8,815 bases of DNA from RGIG4079 sp045531405 (GTDB lineage Bacteria > Bacteroidota > Bacteroidia > Bacteroidales > Muribaculaceae), in contig JAZSDX010000074.1 in the NCBI GenBank assembly GCA_045531405.1, positions 1 to 8,815 on the forward strand. Reading direction: 5' to 3'. This document shows positions 1 to 6,640 of the stretch, in pieces (the first letter of the stretch is position 1; each line of letters starts with the position of its first letter). The notes beneath the pieces were generated by a model. It ran no database searches, was not told the origin of the DNA, and saw only the letters and a list, made by a program, of their open reading frames with translations. A program made the translations under genes and the position numbers.

Positions 1-2
1 GA

Positions 3-113
3 CTAATTGAGCAGAGTCAGTTTGATGCTGTTCAAGCTAAAATCAATCGAAGACCTCGAGAAAAACTAAATTTTTCTTCTCCAAAAATTGAATTCTTCAA
101 ATTATTAAAATAA
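3..113 (+). CDS. IS30-like transposase, C-terminal fragment (5' part outside window)
   Basis: An open frame runs in from the window edge and stops at TAA 111-113, giving 36 residues. The segment INRRPREKLNF followed by SSPKIEFF matches the typical end of IS30-family DDE transposases, where an N-RPR-LGF/LNF-TP stretch lies just before the C-terminus. The catalytic DDE residues would lie upstream, outside the window. Whether the element is intact cannot be judged. It lies on the same strand as the psd operon and ends about 50 bases before the psd promoter, so it probably sits between psd and its former upstream neighbour. The family call rests on recognition of the C-terminal motif only. Confidence 0.8.
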   Translation, partial: LIEQSQFDAVQAKINRRPREKLNFSSPKIEFFKLLK

Positions 114-139
114 TTTTGCACTTGCTTGTTGACTCTACA
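114..139. repeat. Probable right-end terminal inverted repeat of the IS30-like element
   Basis: The sequence TTTTGCACTTGCTTGTTGAC and the next six bases begin right after the transposase stop codon. IS30-family elements usually carry a 20-30 bp terminal inverted repeat a few bases beyond the transposase stop, and Bacteroidales members often have a similar TTTTGCACTT start. The matching left end is outside the window, so the exact outer boundary and any target duplication cannot be determined. Confidence 0.45.
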
Positions 140-162
140 AAAACGCAAAAATAAGTACACCT

Positions 163-195
163 TTTGGGAATATTAAAATTTTAATATATCTTTGC
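163..195 (+). promoter_or_regulatory. Bacteroidetes-type promoter for psd
   Basis: A TTTG box at 163-166 is separated by 20 bases from TATCTTTGC at 187-195, matching the Bacteroidetes primary sigma consensus TTTG-N19-21-TAnnTTTG. The predicted start near 202 gives a leader of about 20 bases before the psd ATG. A perfect 16-bp palindrome, TATTAAAATTTTAATA at 171-186, fills most of the spacer. It may be an operator or simply AT-rich DNA. Confidence 0.65.
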
Positions 196-221
196 ATATT
201 ATATAGACATTTTATACCCTA

Positions 222-902
222 ATGAGAGTAAAAATTCATCACGAAGGCACCAACATAATAATAGTATTGCTGATTATTTTGTTAGCAATAAATATTCCCT
301 TATGGCTATATGTTGCGCCTATTGCAATTCCCATTACCATAACCGCAATCTCATCCATTTTGTGGTTATTGGTTGTAAATTTCTTTCGTTCGCCACGACG
401 CAATTTTACAGGTAATCGAGAGAATGTAGTTGTTGCAAGTGCCGATGGTAAAGTTGTAGCCCTTGAGCGCACTTTTGAATCGGAATACCTTAATCGCGAA
501 GTCATTCAACTCTCTGTATTCATGAGCGTATTCAACGTTCATGCCAATTGGTTTCCTGTTGACGGAGAAGTGATATATTCCAAGCATCACCCCGGTCGAT
601 TCATGGCTGCCTATCTACCTAAGTCGAGCACCGAGAACGAACGTTCTACAGTTGTGATTCGCACTAAAAACGGACAAGAGATTCTCATGCGTCAAGTAGC
701 CGGTGCTATGGCTCGTCGCATCGTCACATATGCCCAACCGGGCGTTGAAGCGTCGATCGAAGACCACATGGGATTTATCAAATTTGGCTCTCGTGTAGAT
801 TTATATCTACCTCTCAATACCGAAATCAACGTTAAAATAGGCGACTTTACAATAGGAGGTATTACCGAAGTTGCTCGCCTCAAGCCTCAAGAAAATGTTT
901 AA
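222..902 (+). CDS. psd: Phosphatidylserine decarboxylase proenzyme, short form
   Basis: Converts phosphatidylserine to phosphatidylethanolamine at the inner membrane, using a pyruvoyl cofactor made by self-cleavage. The 226-residue protein is of the short class common in Bacteroidetes. Two hydrophobic stretches at about 12-30 and 33-53 anchor the N-terminus. The acid of the self-processing triad is seen in SADGKV (Asp74), the histidine in NVHANW (His107), and the cleavage site is Gly189-Ser190 in IKFGSRVD, so the small alpha subunit would be residues 190-226. The ATG at 222 follows the promoter by about 20 bases. The last 8 bases overlap the start of pssA, which makes its substrate, so the two are translationally coupled in one operon. 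Confidence 0.95.
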   Translation: MRVKIHHEGTNIIIVLLIILLAINIPLWLYVAPIAIPITITAISSILWLLVVNFFRSPRRNFTGNRENVVVASADGKVVALERTFESEYLNREVIQLSVFMSVFNVHANWFPVDGEVIYSKHHPGRFMAAYLPKSSTENERSTVVIRTKNGQEILMRQVAGAMARRIVTYAQPGVEASIEDHMGFIKFGSRVDLYLPLNTEINVKIGDFTIGGITEVARLKPQENV

Positions 903-1596
903 GAAAATTAAATCAAATATACCAAACTCCATCACATGCCTCAACCTCCTTTCGGGCTGTGTTGCTTGTATCTTCGCATTCCATTCTCAAGATACATTTT
1001 GTTCTTTCAAAGGTTATGAAATAGTATATATACTAATAGGAGCTGCTGCAATCTTTGACTTTCTTGATGGCGCTGCTGCTCGCTTACTAAATGCGACCAC
1101 CAATATAGGTAAAGAGTTAGACTCTCTCTCCGACCTCATTAGCTTTGGCGTGGCTCCGGCAATGCTCATGTATAACACCATGATTTACCACAATGGTGGA
1201 TTATATTCAGCATTTGCCGCATTGGCAATTGCCGTATTTGGCGCTATCCGTCTTGCACGCTTCAATGTCGATGATCGACAAACCGACACATTCATCGGGC
1301 TTCCAATCCCTGCAAATGCAATATTTTGGATTGGATCAAACGCATTGATTTATAAATACGGCTATCCCGGCGACGCATCAGTTATTGCCTCTTTGGTAAT
1401 TATGTCATTATTTATGGTAGCACCTATAAAAATGTATTCACTCAAATTTCACAATTTTGCAATTCGTGAGAACTACAAACGCTACCTCATAATCCTTTCT
1501 GCCTTTTTATTTGTTATCTTCTTTGGAGTTTCTGGTTTAGCCTACGAAATTTTCCTTTACATTTTGCTTTCAGTGTTCTCTCGCAAAAACATTTGA
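895..1596 (+). CDS. pssA: CDP-diacylglycerol--serine O-phosphatidyltransferase
   Basis: Joins CDP-diacylglycerol and L-serine to give phosphatidylserine, which Psd then decarboxylates. The CDP-alcohol phosphatidyltransferase signature is complete: Asp55, Asp58, Gly59, Ala62, Arg63, Gly72, Asp76 and Asp80 have the canonical spacing. Further family stretches are PNSITCLNLLSG (10-21) and FIGLPIPANAIFW (133-145). Several membrane helices are visible. The ATG at 895 lies inside the last codons of psd (overlap ATGTTTAA). A TTG at 871 in the same frame would add 8 residues deep within psd and is less likely because MFKKIKSNIPNSIT is the usual type of start. Length is 233 residues, normal for the membrane-bound type II enzyme. 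Confidence 0.95.
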   Translation: MFKKIKSNIPNSITCLNLLSGCVACIFAFHSQDTFCSFKGYEIVYILIGAAAIFDFLDGAAARLLNATTNIGKELDSLSDLISFGVAPAMLMYNTMIYHNGGLYSAFAALAIAVFGAIRLARFNVDDRQTDTFIGLPIPANAIFWIGSNALIYKYGYPGDASVIASLVIMSLFMVAPIKMYSLKFHNFAIRENYKRYLIILSAFLFVIFFGVSGLAYEIFLYILLSVFSRKNI

Positions 1597-1646
1597 TTGG
1601 CAACGAAACATCTATATATCTATAAATTAATCTACTATTTTGAAAA

Positions 1647-1985
1647 ATGAGTTTTTTGGGCTTTCTATTAATCTTATTTTTGATATTTATTGGAATCCCC
1701 CTTTTCAAGGTGGGTTGGAAGATTTATCGCATGCAAAAGGAAGCAAAAAAAGCCTTTTCGCAGTTCAACCAACAGCAACAAAATCGCGCAGAAGAATTTG
1801 AATCACAGCAACGACGTCAACAACAGCGTCAACGTCGCCGTTCGATGGGCGAATATGTTGATTTTGAGGAGGTTTCAGACAACCAACAATCATCTGCCGA
1901 AACCCAACAATCGTCATCCAAAAAATCTTCACACATCAAAGATGAACCTCTCATCACCGATGCCGAGTGGGAAGAAATCAAGTAA
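1647..1985 (+). CDS. Small membrane-anchored protein, DUF4834-like
   Basis: A 112-residue protein with one N-terminal membrane helix (about 4-20), a short basic amphipathic stretch (KIYRMQKEAKKAF), a Gln/Arg-rich low-complexity linker (about 41-66) and two short conserved-looking motifs, GEYVDFEEV (68-76) and ITDAEWEEIK at the very end. This layout fits the DUF4834 family of Bacteroidetes, which is often found near the phospholipid genes. The function is unknown. The cytoplasmic tail, with acidic motifs set in disordered sequence, suggests a docking role, which is inference. It starts 50 bases after pssA with no promoter box seen between them, so it is probably in the same operon. Confidence 0.8.
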   Translation: MSFLGFLLILFLIFIGIPLFKVGWKIYRMQKEAKKAFSQFNQQQQNRAEEFESQQRRQQQRQRRRSMGEYVDFEEVSDNQQSSAETQQSSSKKSSHIKDEPLITDAEWEEIK

Positions 1986-2012
1986 TTCAACTTCACAAAG
2001 TTACATTTCATT

Positions 2013-2366
2013 ATGAACTCCGAAGAGGTATATGCAATGTGTATGGATTTCCCTTATGCCGAAGCCACATTCCCCTTCGATGACAGCACACTTGTGTTTA
2101 AGGTTGGAGGCAAAATGTTTGCGTTATACCCTCTTGAAAAGCCTCATTTGCTATTACTGAAATGCGATCCCGAACACGCCCTCGAACTGCGTGAACGACA
2201 CCACGAAATCAATGCTGCATGGCACATGAACAAAACCCATTGGAATCAAATAGACCTCACAGGCTCCCTTTCCCACTCATTCATTAAAGAATTAGTGGCT
2301 CACTCCTACGAATTGGTTGTCGCCAAATTGCCACACAAAATAAAAAACGAACTAAACATAAAATAA
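2013..2366 (+). CDS. MmcQ/YjbR family protein
   Basis: A 117-residue soluble protein of the YjbR (CyaY-like fold) family. Family marks are FPFDDSTLVFKVGGKMFAL (20-38), a strand-rich LEKPHLLLLKCDP stretch (41-53) and the signature HMNKTHWNQIDL (71-82). Members are described as DNA-binding-like or of unknown role, and no catalytic residues are known. It begins 27 bases after the DUF4834-like gene and ends 7 bases before the DUF2461 gene, so it is cotranscribed with both. Its length equals the usual family length and nothing appears truncated. Confidence 0.88.
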   Translation: MNSEEVYAMCMDFPYAEATFPFDDSTLVFKVGGKMFALYPLEKPHLLLLKCDPEHALELRERHHEINAAWHMNKTHWNQIDLTGSLSHSFIKELVAHSYELVVAKLPHKIKNELNIK

Positions 2367-2373
2367 CTCTCCC

Positions 2374-3087
2374 ATGGCACAATACTACACCCATCGACTC
2401 TTTGACTTTCTGCATCGCGTGGCAGCCAATAACAATCGTGAATGGTTTCATGCCCACAAAAGCGAATACGACGAACTGCGTGCCTTGTGGATGAACGACA
2501 TAGACCAATTAATCACATTGATGACGGCATGGGAACCTCAACTCGCCTCACAGTCGGCCAAATCGTGTGCTTATCGTTTCTATCGCGACACACGTTTTTC
2601 GCAAGACAAATCTCCCTACAAAACATTCTTCTCAGCAGCCATCAGCCCCTGGGGACGCAAACTCCCTCGTGCAGGCTACTACCTACATATGGGCATCGAC
2701 GAAGAAAACCTCTGGGGTGGGTCGGGATTATATGGTGGATTATGGTGCCCCGATGCCATAATGTTACGCAAGCTACGCCACGCAATCGTTGATAATATCG
2801 AAGAATTTGAGGAGATAATCAACAACCCCGAGTTTGTCAAACATTTCCCCTCGTGGATAGGCGACAGCCTCAAAAATGTACCAAAAGGGTGGGACAAAGA
2901 GCACCCACAAGCCGAATTATTGAAACTCAAAGAATATGGTCGCCTCAACTCATGTAAAGAAGCATTCTTTCGCGACCCAGCTTGGGTAGAAATCGCAGCC
3001 CATCGTTTCTCCCTACTAAAACCTCTTGTTGATTTCATCAACTACTCACTCGACGAAGAAGCCCCATTCACATTAGATATCCTATAA
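2374..3087 (+). CDS. DUF2461 (TIGR02453) family protein
   Basis: A 237-residue soluble protein recognised by NNREWFHAHK (20-29), the central signature YRFYRDTRFSQDKSPYK (67-83), PRAGYYLHM (98-106) and GGSGLYGG (115-122), followed by a KGWDKEHPQAELLKLKEY stretch in the C-terminal half. These are the hallmarks of DUF2461, a widespread family of unknown biochemical function. The dense conserved Arg, Asp and Lys residues at 67-83 suggest an active or nucleotide-binding site, which is inference. It is the last gene of the psd unit, begins 7 bases after the YjbR-like gene and is followed about 38 bases later by a strong terminator. Confidence 0.9.
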   Translation: MAQYYTHRLFDFLHRVAANNNREWFHAHKSEYDELRALWMNDIDQLITLMTAWEPQLASQSAKSCAYRFYRDTRFSQDKSPYKTFFSAAISPWGRKLPRAGYYLHMGIDEENLWGGSGLYGGLWCPDAIMLRKLRHAIVDNIEEFEEIINNPEFVKHFPSWIGDSLKNVPKGWDKEHPQAELLKLKEYGRLNSCKEAFFRDPAWVEIAAHRFSLLKPLVDFINYSLDEEAPFTLDIL

Positions 3088-3124
3088 AATAGCGATACCC
3101 TCTTGTTCTGCTAACAATAAGCAG

Positions 3125-3167
3125 TGCGGGCTGTATCGTCTTATTTTGATACAGCCCGCAACTTTTT
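3125..3167 (+). terminator. Intrinsic terminator ending the psd operon
   Basis: A 13-bp perfect stem (TGCGGGCTGTATC at 3125-3137 with its complement at 3148-3160) closes a 10-base loop and is followed by ACTTTTTATT. The T-run is on the plus strand, so it mainly serves the operon ending at 3087. On the opposite strand the bases after the stem are not T-rich, so it would be a weak terminator for pfkA, which converges on it and stops at 3182. Confidence 0.88.
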
Positions 3168-3181
3168 ATTACGTTGATGTT

Positions 3182-4162
3182 TTATATCGACAAGCGATGT
3201 AGGGTGTTGAGGAGATCGCTATTGATAGGTTTATCTTTCTTAATAGCCTTTGCAAATGGCACATAAACGATTTCATCGTTTTTAATGCCAATCATCACAT
3301 TGCGTTGGTCATCGAGAAGTGCATCAATAGCCGCCGCTCCCATGCGCGAAGCAAGAATGCGATCACGAGCAGTAGGAGAACCACCACGTTGCAAATGTCC
3401 GAGAGTTGACACTCGCACATCGTAGCCGGGATATTCATTCTTCACGCGTTCGGCAAGTGCCATTGCACCTCCGGTCACAGGACTTTCGGCGACAAGCACG
3501 ATTGATGAATTTTTACTCTTACGAAACCCATTTTGAATCAACTCGGCCAACTGGTCAACCTTTGTAGAGATTTCAGGAATAATGGCAGCTTCAGCACCCG
3601 ATGCGATAGCACCATTAAGTGCAAGGAAACCGGCATCGCGCCCCATTACCTCAATAAAGAACAGGCGTTCATGAGAAGTGGCTGTATCGCGAATCTTATC
3701 GACACATTCCATAATGGTATTGAGCGCAGTATCATATCCAATTGTGAGGTCAGTGCCATAGAGGTCATTGTCGATTGTTCCGGGCAAGCCGATGATAGGG
3801 AAGTTAAACTCATTGGCAAAAATGCGAGCACCGGTCAAAGAGCCATCACCACCTATCACCACAAGTGCATCAATGCCATGCGAACGAAGCGTGTCATATG
3901 CTTGTTGACGACCTTCGGAAGTGGTAAACTCTTTACAACGAGCTGTTTTGAGAATAGTACCTCCCATTTGTATAATATTTGACACATTTTGCGTCTTAAA
4001 CTCTACTATTTCGTTGGTTATCATCCCCTTGTAGCCACGATAGATTCCTTTTACTGAAAATCCGGCATAGATAGCCGAACGGGTTACGGCACGGATAGCC
4101 GCATTCATACCAGGAGCGTCACCACCCGATGTGAGTATTCCTATACATTTAATTTCTGCCAT
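3182..4162 (-). CDS. pfkA: ATP-dependent 6-phosphofructokinase
   Basis: Phosphorylates fructose 6-phosphate to fructose 1,6-bisphosphate, the committed step of glycolysis. In the 326-residue frame the nucleotide loop GILTSGGDAPGMN lies at 8-20, the ATP-site GGDGS at 104-108 (glycine after GGD, typical of ATP users rather than pyrophosphate users), the catalytic PGTIDND at 127-133 with Asp131 as the base, MGRDAGFLAL at 173-182 and LGHLQRGGSPTARDR at 254-268, binding the sugar phosphate. The ATG at 4162 is preferred over one at 4186 because MAEIKCIGILTSGG is the usual family start and the promoter box at 4198-4206 leaves a normal leader. It is monocistronic, divergent from the flippase-like gene and convergent with the psd operon. 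Confidence 0.95.
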   Translation of the reverse strand: MAEIKCIGILTSGGDAPGMNAAIRAVTRSAIYAGFSVKGIYRGYKGMITNEIVEFKTQNVSNIIQMGGTILKTARCKEFTTSEGRQQAYDTLRSHGIDALVVIGGDGSLTGARIFANEFNFPIIGLPGTIDNDLYGTDLTIGYDTALNTIMECVDKIRDTATSHERLFFIEVMGRDAGFLALNGAIASGAEAAIIPEISTKVDQLAELIQNGFRKSKNSSIVLVAESPVTGGAMALAERVKNEYPGYDVRVSTLGHLQRGGSPTARDRILASRMGAAAIDALLDDQRNVMIGIKNDEIVYVPFAKAIKKDKPINSDLLNTLHRLSI

Positions 4163-4197
4163 ATCTTTTATTTTACTGAATCTCAAATTTTATAAAT

Positions 4198-4206
4198 GCA
4201 AAGATA
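4198..4206 (-). promoter_or_regulatory. Promoter box for pfkA (minus strand)
   Basis: The minus strand reads TATCTTTGC here, matching the Bacteroidetes -7 consensus TAnnTTTG. The predicted start near 4191 lies about 29 bases before the ATG at 4162, supporting the shorter start. No clear TTTG is present 19-21 bases further upstream, so the -33 part is weak. Confidence 0.5.
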
Positions 4207-4263
4207 ACACAATTTCGTTCATAATTTATAATGCTTTATTCATAATAAAAATTAACAAGGCTA

Positions 4264-4284
4264 TTTACTCATTTGTTGAGTGAA
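4264..4284. repeat. Short inverted repeat between the divergent promoters
   Basis: TTTACTCA and TGAGTGAA flank a 5-base TTTGT spacer, giving 8 pairs with one G-T mismatch. It lies between the pfkA and flippase-like promoters, about 58 bases from the first and 60 from the second. It could be a regulator site serving either gene, but the surrounding DNA is very AT-rich and nothing else supports this. Confidence 0.25.
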
Positions 4285-4343
4285 TAATGCAACTTTTAAG
4301 TAATAAATATTGAGCAAGAATATGATTTATAACACATAATATG

Positions 4344-4352
4344 TATCTTTGC
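4344..4352 (+). promoter_or_regulatory. Promoter box for the flippase-like gene
   Basis: TATCTTTGC matches the Bacteroidetes -7 consensus and is identical to the psd and pfkA boxes. The predicted start near 4359 gives a leader of about 19 bases to the ATG at 4378. No good TTTG box is seen at the expected distance upstream. Confidence 0.5.
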
Positions 4353-4377
4353 AATGAAATTATAACACAGCAAAAGT

Positions 4378-5373
4378 ATGCTTAAAAAATTATTCCAATA
4401 TGGCATCCCATTGATTATCAGCATTGGGCTATGTTATTTGCTATTTACAGGCATAGATTTTAATGCAATGATAGAAACCATTCGCAATGAATGTAACTTT
4501 TGGTGGATTGGATTAGCCCTATTTATCAGCATATTCTCACATGTGTTTCGCGCCATGCGTTGGCGCATTCAATTGCGCGCGCTCAACATCGATGCACCTC
4601 TATTAGCTTTGACATATAGCATATTCGGCACTTATGCCGTAAACCTCGTATTTCCTCGCTTGGGCGAAGTGTGGCGCACAACCTACATTTCACAACGCCA
4701 AAACGCGTCATTTACAGCCGTTTTTGGCTCAATGGTAGCCGACCGTCTTGCCGACACAGTTACCGTGCTATTTATTACACTTTCAGCATTTCTACTTGCC
4801 GGCAATGCTATCTCACAATACCTCGCTCAAAATACCGAATTATATTTCAAAGTCCTTAATCTTGCATCGTCACCTTGGTTGTGGGGCATTTGCATCGCTT
4901 TGGTTGCATTCACATGGTGGATTTTCACAAAAAAACGCAACAACAAATTCATTGCCAAGATAATTGACTTTATTCGTGGTCTGTGGATTGGATTTGTAGC
5001 AATCGCAAAAATGAAAAATAAAGGGCAATGGTTATTGCTGACAGTTGCAATATGGGGATGCTATTTTGTGCAAATGTTTGTGGCATTTTTTGCTTTCAAG
5101 GAGACAACTGCAGTCATTGAAAATCATGGAGCAATTGCCGTTTTAGTGTGTTTTGCGTTATCAAGTATTGCAATGGGTGTTCCATCAAATGGGGGCATAG
5201 GGCCATGGCAGTGGGCTGTTATCTTTGGATTAAGCATTTATGGGCTACCCACCAATGGGATTTCATTAGCATTTGCCAACCTCGTACTTGGCACACAAAC
5301 TCTATTGCTCATTATCCTTGGCATTTACACATTTGTGGCAATAGCCTTTGAAAAACGCCGAGCACAAAAATAG
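4378..5373 (+). CDS. Flippase-like integral membrane protein (UPF0104 / LPG-synthase TM family)
   Basis: A 331-residue polytopic protein with about eight hydrophobic helices (roughly 10-26, 42-59, 77-93, 127-147, 166-183, 217-240, 251-268, 300-323). Family marks are FPRLGEVWR (92-100), DRLAD (122-126) and PSNGGIGPW (269-277), which match the transmembrane domain of lysylphosphatidylglycerol synthases and the YbhN/UPF0104 group. There is no C-terminal aminoacyl-transferase domain, so it is not an MprF synthase; a lipid or lipid-linked-sugar flippase role is the usual proposal for such stand-alone proteins, but the substrate cannot be read from the sequence. It is a single gene with its own promoter box, and the repeat hairpins at 5425-5484 could terminate it. 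Confidence 0.85.
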   Translation: MLKKLFQYGIPLIISIGLCYLLFTGIDFNAMIETIRNECNFWWIGLALFISIFSHVFRAMRWRIQLRALNIDAPLLALTYSIFGTYAVNLVFPRLGEVWRTTYISQRQNASFTAVFGSMVADRLADTVTVLFITLSAFLLAGNAISQYLAQNTELYFKVLNLASSPWLWGICIALVAFTWWIFTKKRNNKFIAKIIDFIRGLWIGFVAIAKMKNKGQWLLLTVAIWGCYFVQMFVAFFAFKETTAVIENHGAIAVLVCFALSSIAMGVPSNGGIGPWQWAVIFGLSIYGLPTNGISLAFANLVLGTQTLLLIILGIYTFVAIAFEKRRAQK

Positions 5374-5424
5374 TTCTCAATCCTCATCTCATTCAACAAT
5401 TCATTTAGGAACCTCATGAAAAGC

Positions 5425-5484
5425 AAAAATCGTCAATGCACTGACGATTTTTACGTAAATTTTGTCAGTTTACTGACGATTTTT
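5425..5484. repeat. 60-bp direct repeat, left copy (two palindromic units)
   Basis: It is identical to 6641-6700 at 58 of 60 positions and lies in the same orientation 1,216 bases away. It consists of two 28-bp units (5425-5452 and 5457-5484) joined by ACGT. The first unit is an 11-bp inverted repeat AAAAATCGTCA / TGACGATTTTT around ATGCAC; the second has GTCAGT-TT-ACTGAC at its core. The minus-strand ATPase stop codon occupies 5483-5485, so its TAA is partly made by the repeat. Read as RNA, the first unit is a hairpin followed by T residues on either strand, so it can also act as a two-way terminator between the converging flippase-like and ATPase genes. Confidence 0.9.
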
Positions 5485-6610
5485 ATACCCAATCCAGGTA
5501 ATTATCTCTACTTATCACCTGATATTCAGCCCCTTGATAGGCATTTGCAAAAACATTAGGCAATTTAGGATTTTTATTCCCCCATTTTATCTCCATTGCA
5601 AGTAATTTTCCATCACATTCTTCTACCAAATCAAGCTCTTGTTTGTCATAAGTGCGCCAAAAATATTGCTCTATATGTTTAAGATTATTATAGATATATT
5701 TGCGACGTTCACTTATGAAATAATTCTCCCAAAGAGAACCCACATCGCTACGCAATGCAAGTGGAGAAAAATTATTTATAATCGCATTTCTCACACCATT
5801 ATCATAAAAATACCATTTACCAGCCTTACATATTTCTTTGCGAATATTTCGAGCAAACGCACCAACCCTATACACAACAAATACTTTCGATAACAAATCA
5901 AGATAACGTTCAATCGTGTTTTTACTCATTCCGAGTTGCGTTCCTAATTCATCATAACTCACTTCACTACCCACTTGCAGAGCTATCAATCGCAATAAAT
6001 TTTGCATCTTTGATGCATTTTTAATCCCATCTACTGCTAAAATATCTTTCAACAAATACGAATCTACTATTTCACGAAGATACTCTATGCGCATATCATT
6101 ATTTGACATTGTAACAACTTCAGGATAAGAACCATAAAGCATCCGTAGCTCAAGATTTTGTTTCATCGCAAATGGAGTTTCCACACTTGAAATTTCTTTA
6201 CTACTAAATGGTAGCAATTGGAATTTCACACTACGTCCGACTAAAGGTTCTCCTGTTTTATTCAATAAATCAAATGAAGAAGATCCACTTGCAATGACTC
6301 TTATTCCATCTATCTCATCAACAATAAGTTTTAACACATTGCCTATCTCCGGAATATTTTGAGCCTCATCTATAGCCAATAAGTCAACACCATTAAACAA
6401 ATGACGATAATTGGCAACCGATCGATTTGCCAATATTGACTGCACATCATAGTCTTCACCATTTAGGAGCAACGTTTTCCCTTCAAATGAATTAACTAAT
6501 TCACGTAATAAAAAAGTCTTTCCCACCCTACGAGCACCATATATAACAATGACTTTCCCAGGAGTTATTCGTCTAAAAATTTCTTCTTGTAATATTCGCT
6601 TTATTACCAT
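5483..6610 (-). CDS. AAA-family ATPase with DUF4143-type, PD-(D/E)XK-like C-terminus
   Basis: A 375-residue protein. The N-terminal AAA_14-type ATPase has Walker A GARRVGKT (25-32), Walker B LLAIDEAQ (77-84, Asp81/Glu82) and a sensor-like IASGSSS (106-112), followed by GRSVKFQLLPFS (125-136). A winged-helix-like region spans about 212-250 (SYDELGTQLGMSKNTIERYL). The C-terminal DUF4143-like part has YFYDNGVRNAI (267-277), GSLWENYFISERRK (291-304) and QELDLVE (324-330, Asp327) before AMEIKWG (338-344, Glu340/Lys342), the spacing of a PD-(D/E)XK nuclease core. Such ATPases are common and multicopy in Bacteroidales; their function is not established. Codon use is AT-richer than the psd operon. 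The gene is enclosed by 60-bp direct repeats, suggesting a transferable unit. Confidence 0.9.
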   Translation of the reverse strand: MVIKRILQEEIFRRITPGKVIVIYGARRVGKTFLLRELVNSFEGKTLLLNGEDYDVQSILANRSVANYRHLFNGVDLLAIDEAQNIPEIGNVLKLIVDEIDGIRVIASGSSSFDLLNKTGEPLVGRSVKFQLLPFSSKEISSVETPFAMKQNLELRMLYGSYPEVVTMSNNDMRIEYLREIVDSYLLKDILAVDGIKNASKMQNLLRLIALQVGSEVSYDELGTQLGMSKNTIERYLDLLSKVFVVYRVGAFARNIRKEICKAGKWYFYDNGVRNAIINNFSPLALRSDVGSLWENYFISERRKYIYNNLKHIEQYFWRTYDKQELDLVEECDGKLLAMEIKWGNKNPKLPNVFANAYQGAEYQVISRDNYLDWV

Positions 6611-6629
6611 AGTTTACTTCTTATTTTTT

Positions 6630-6638
6630 GCAAATATA
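6630..6638 (-). promoter_or_regulatory. Promoter box for the ATPase gene, abutting the right repeat
   Basis: The minus strand reads TATATTTGC, matching TAnnTTTG, 20 bases upstream of the ATG at 6610. The first palindromic unit of the right repeat (6641-6668) begins 2 bases upstream of this box and so covers the whole -33 region, where no TTTG is found. A protein bound to the palindrome would therefore control this promoter, which is inference. Confidence 0.5.
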
Positions 6639-6640
6639 GT

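Noticed and set aside
239..590. Minus-strand open frames inside psd
   Set aside because: They lie opposite a gene with a complete family signature and have no recognisable motif of their own.
1690..2016. Plus-strand alternative frame overlapping the DUF4834-like gene
   Set aside because: It is rich in Asn, Ser and Lys as expected of a shifted frame, and the other frame has a membrane helix and family motifs.
3533..3982. 149-codon plus-strand frame opposite pfkA
   Set aside because: It is a shadow of pfkA, whose catalytic motifs are all intact on the minus strand.
4163..4186. Eight-residue N-terminal extension of pfkA
   Set aside because: It would leave only about 5 bases of leader after the promoter box, and the extra residues do not belong to the family start.
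5425..5452. Repeat as a simple terminator only
   Set aside because: Termination is plausible, but two near-identical 60-bp copies around one gene, one of them against its promoter, are more than a terminator requires.
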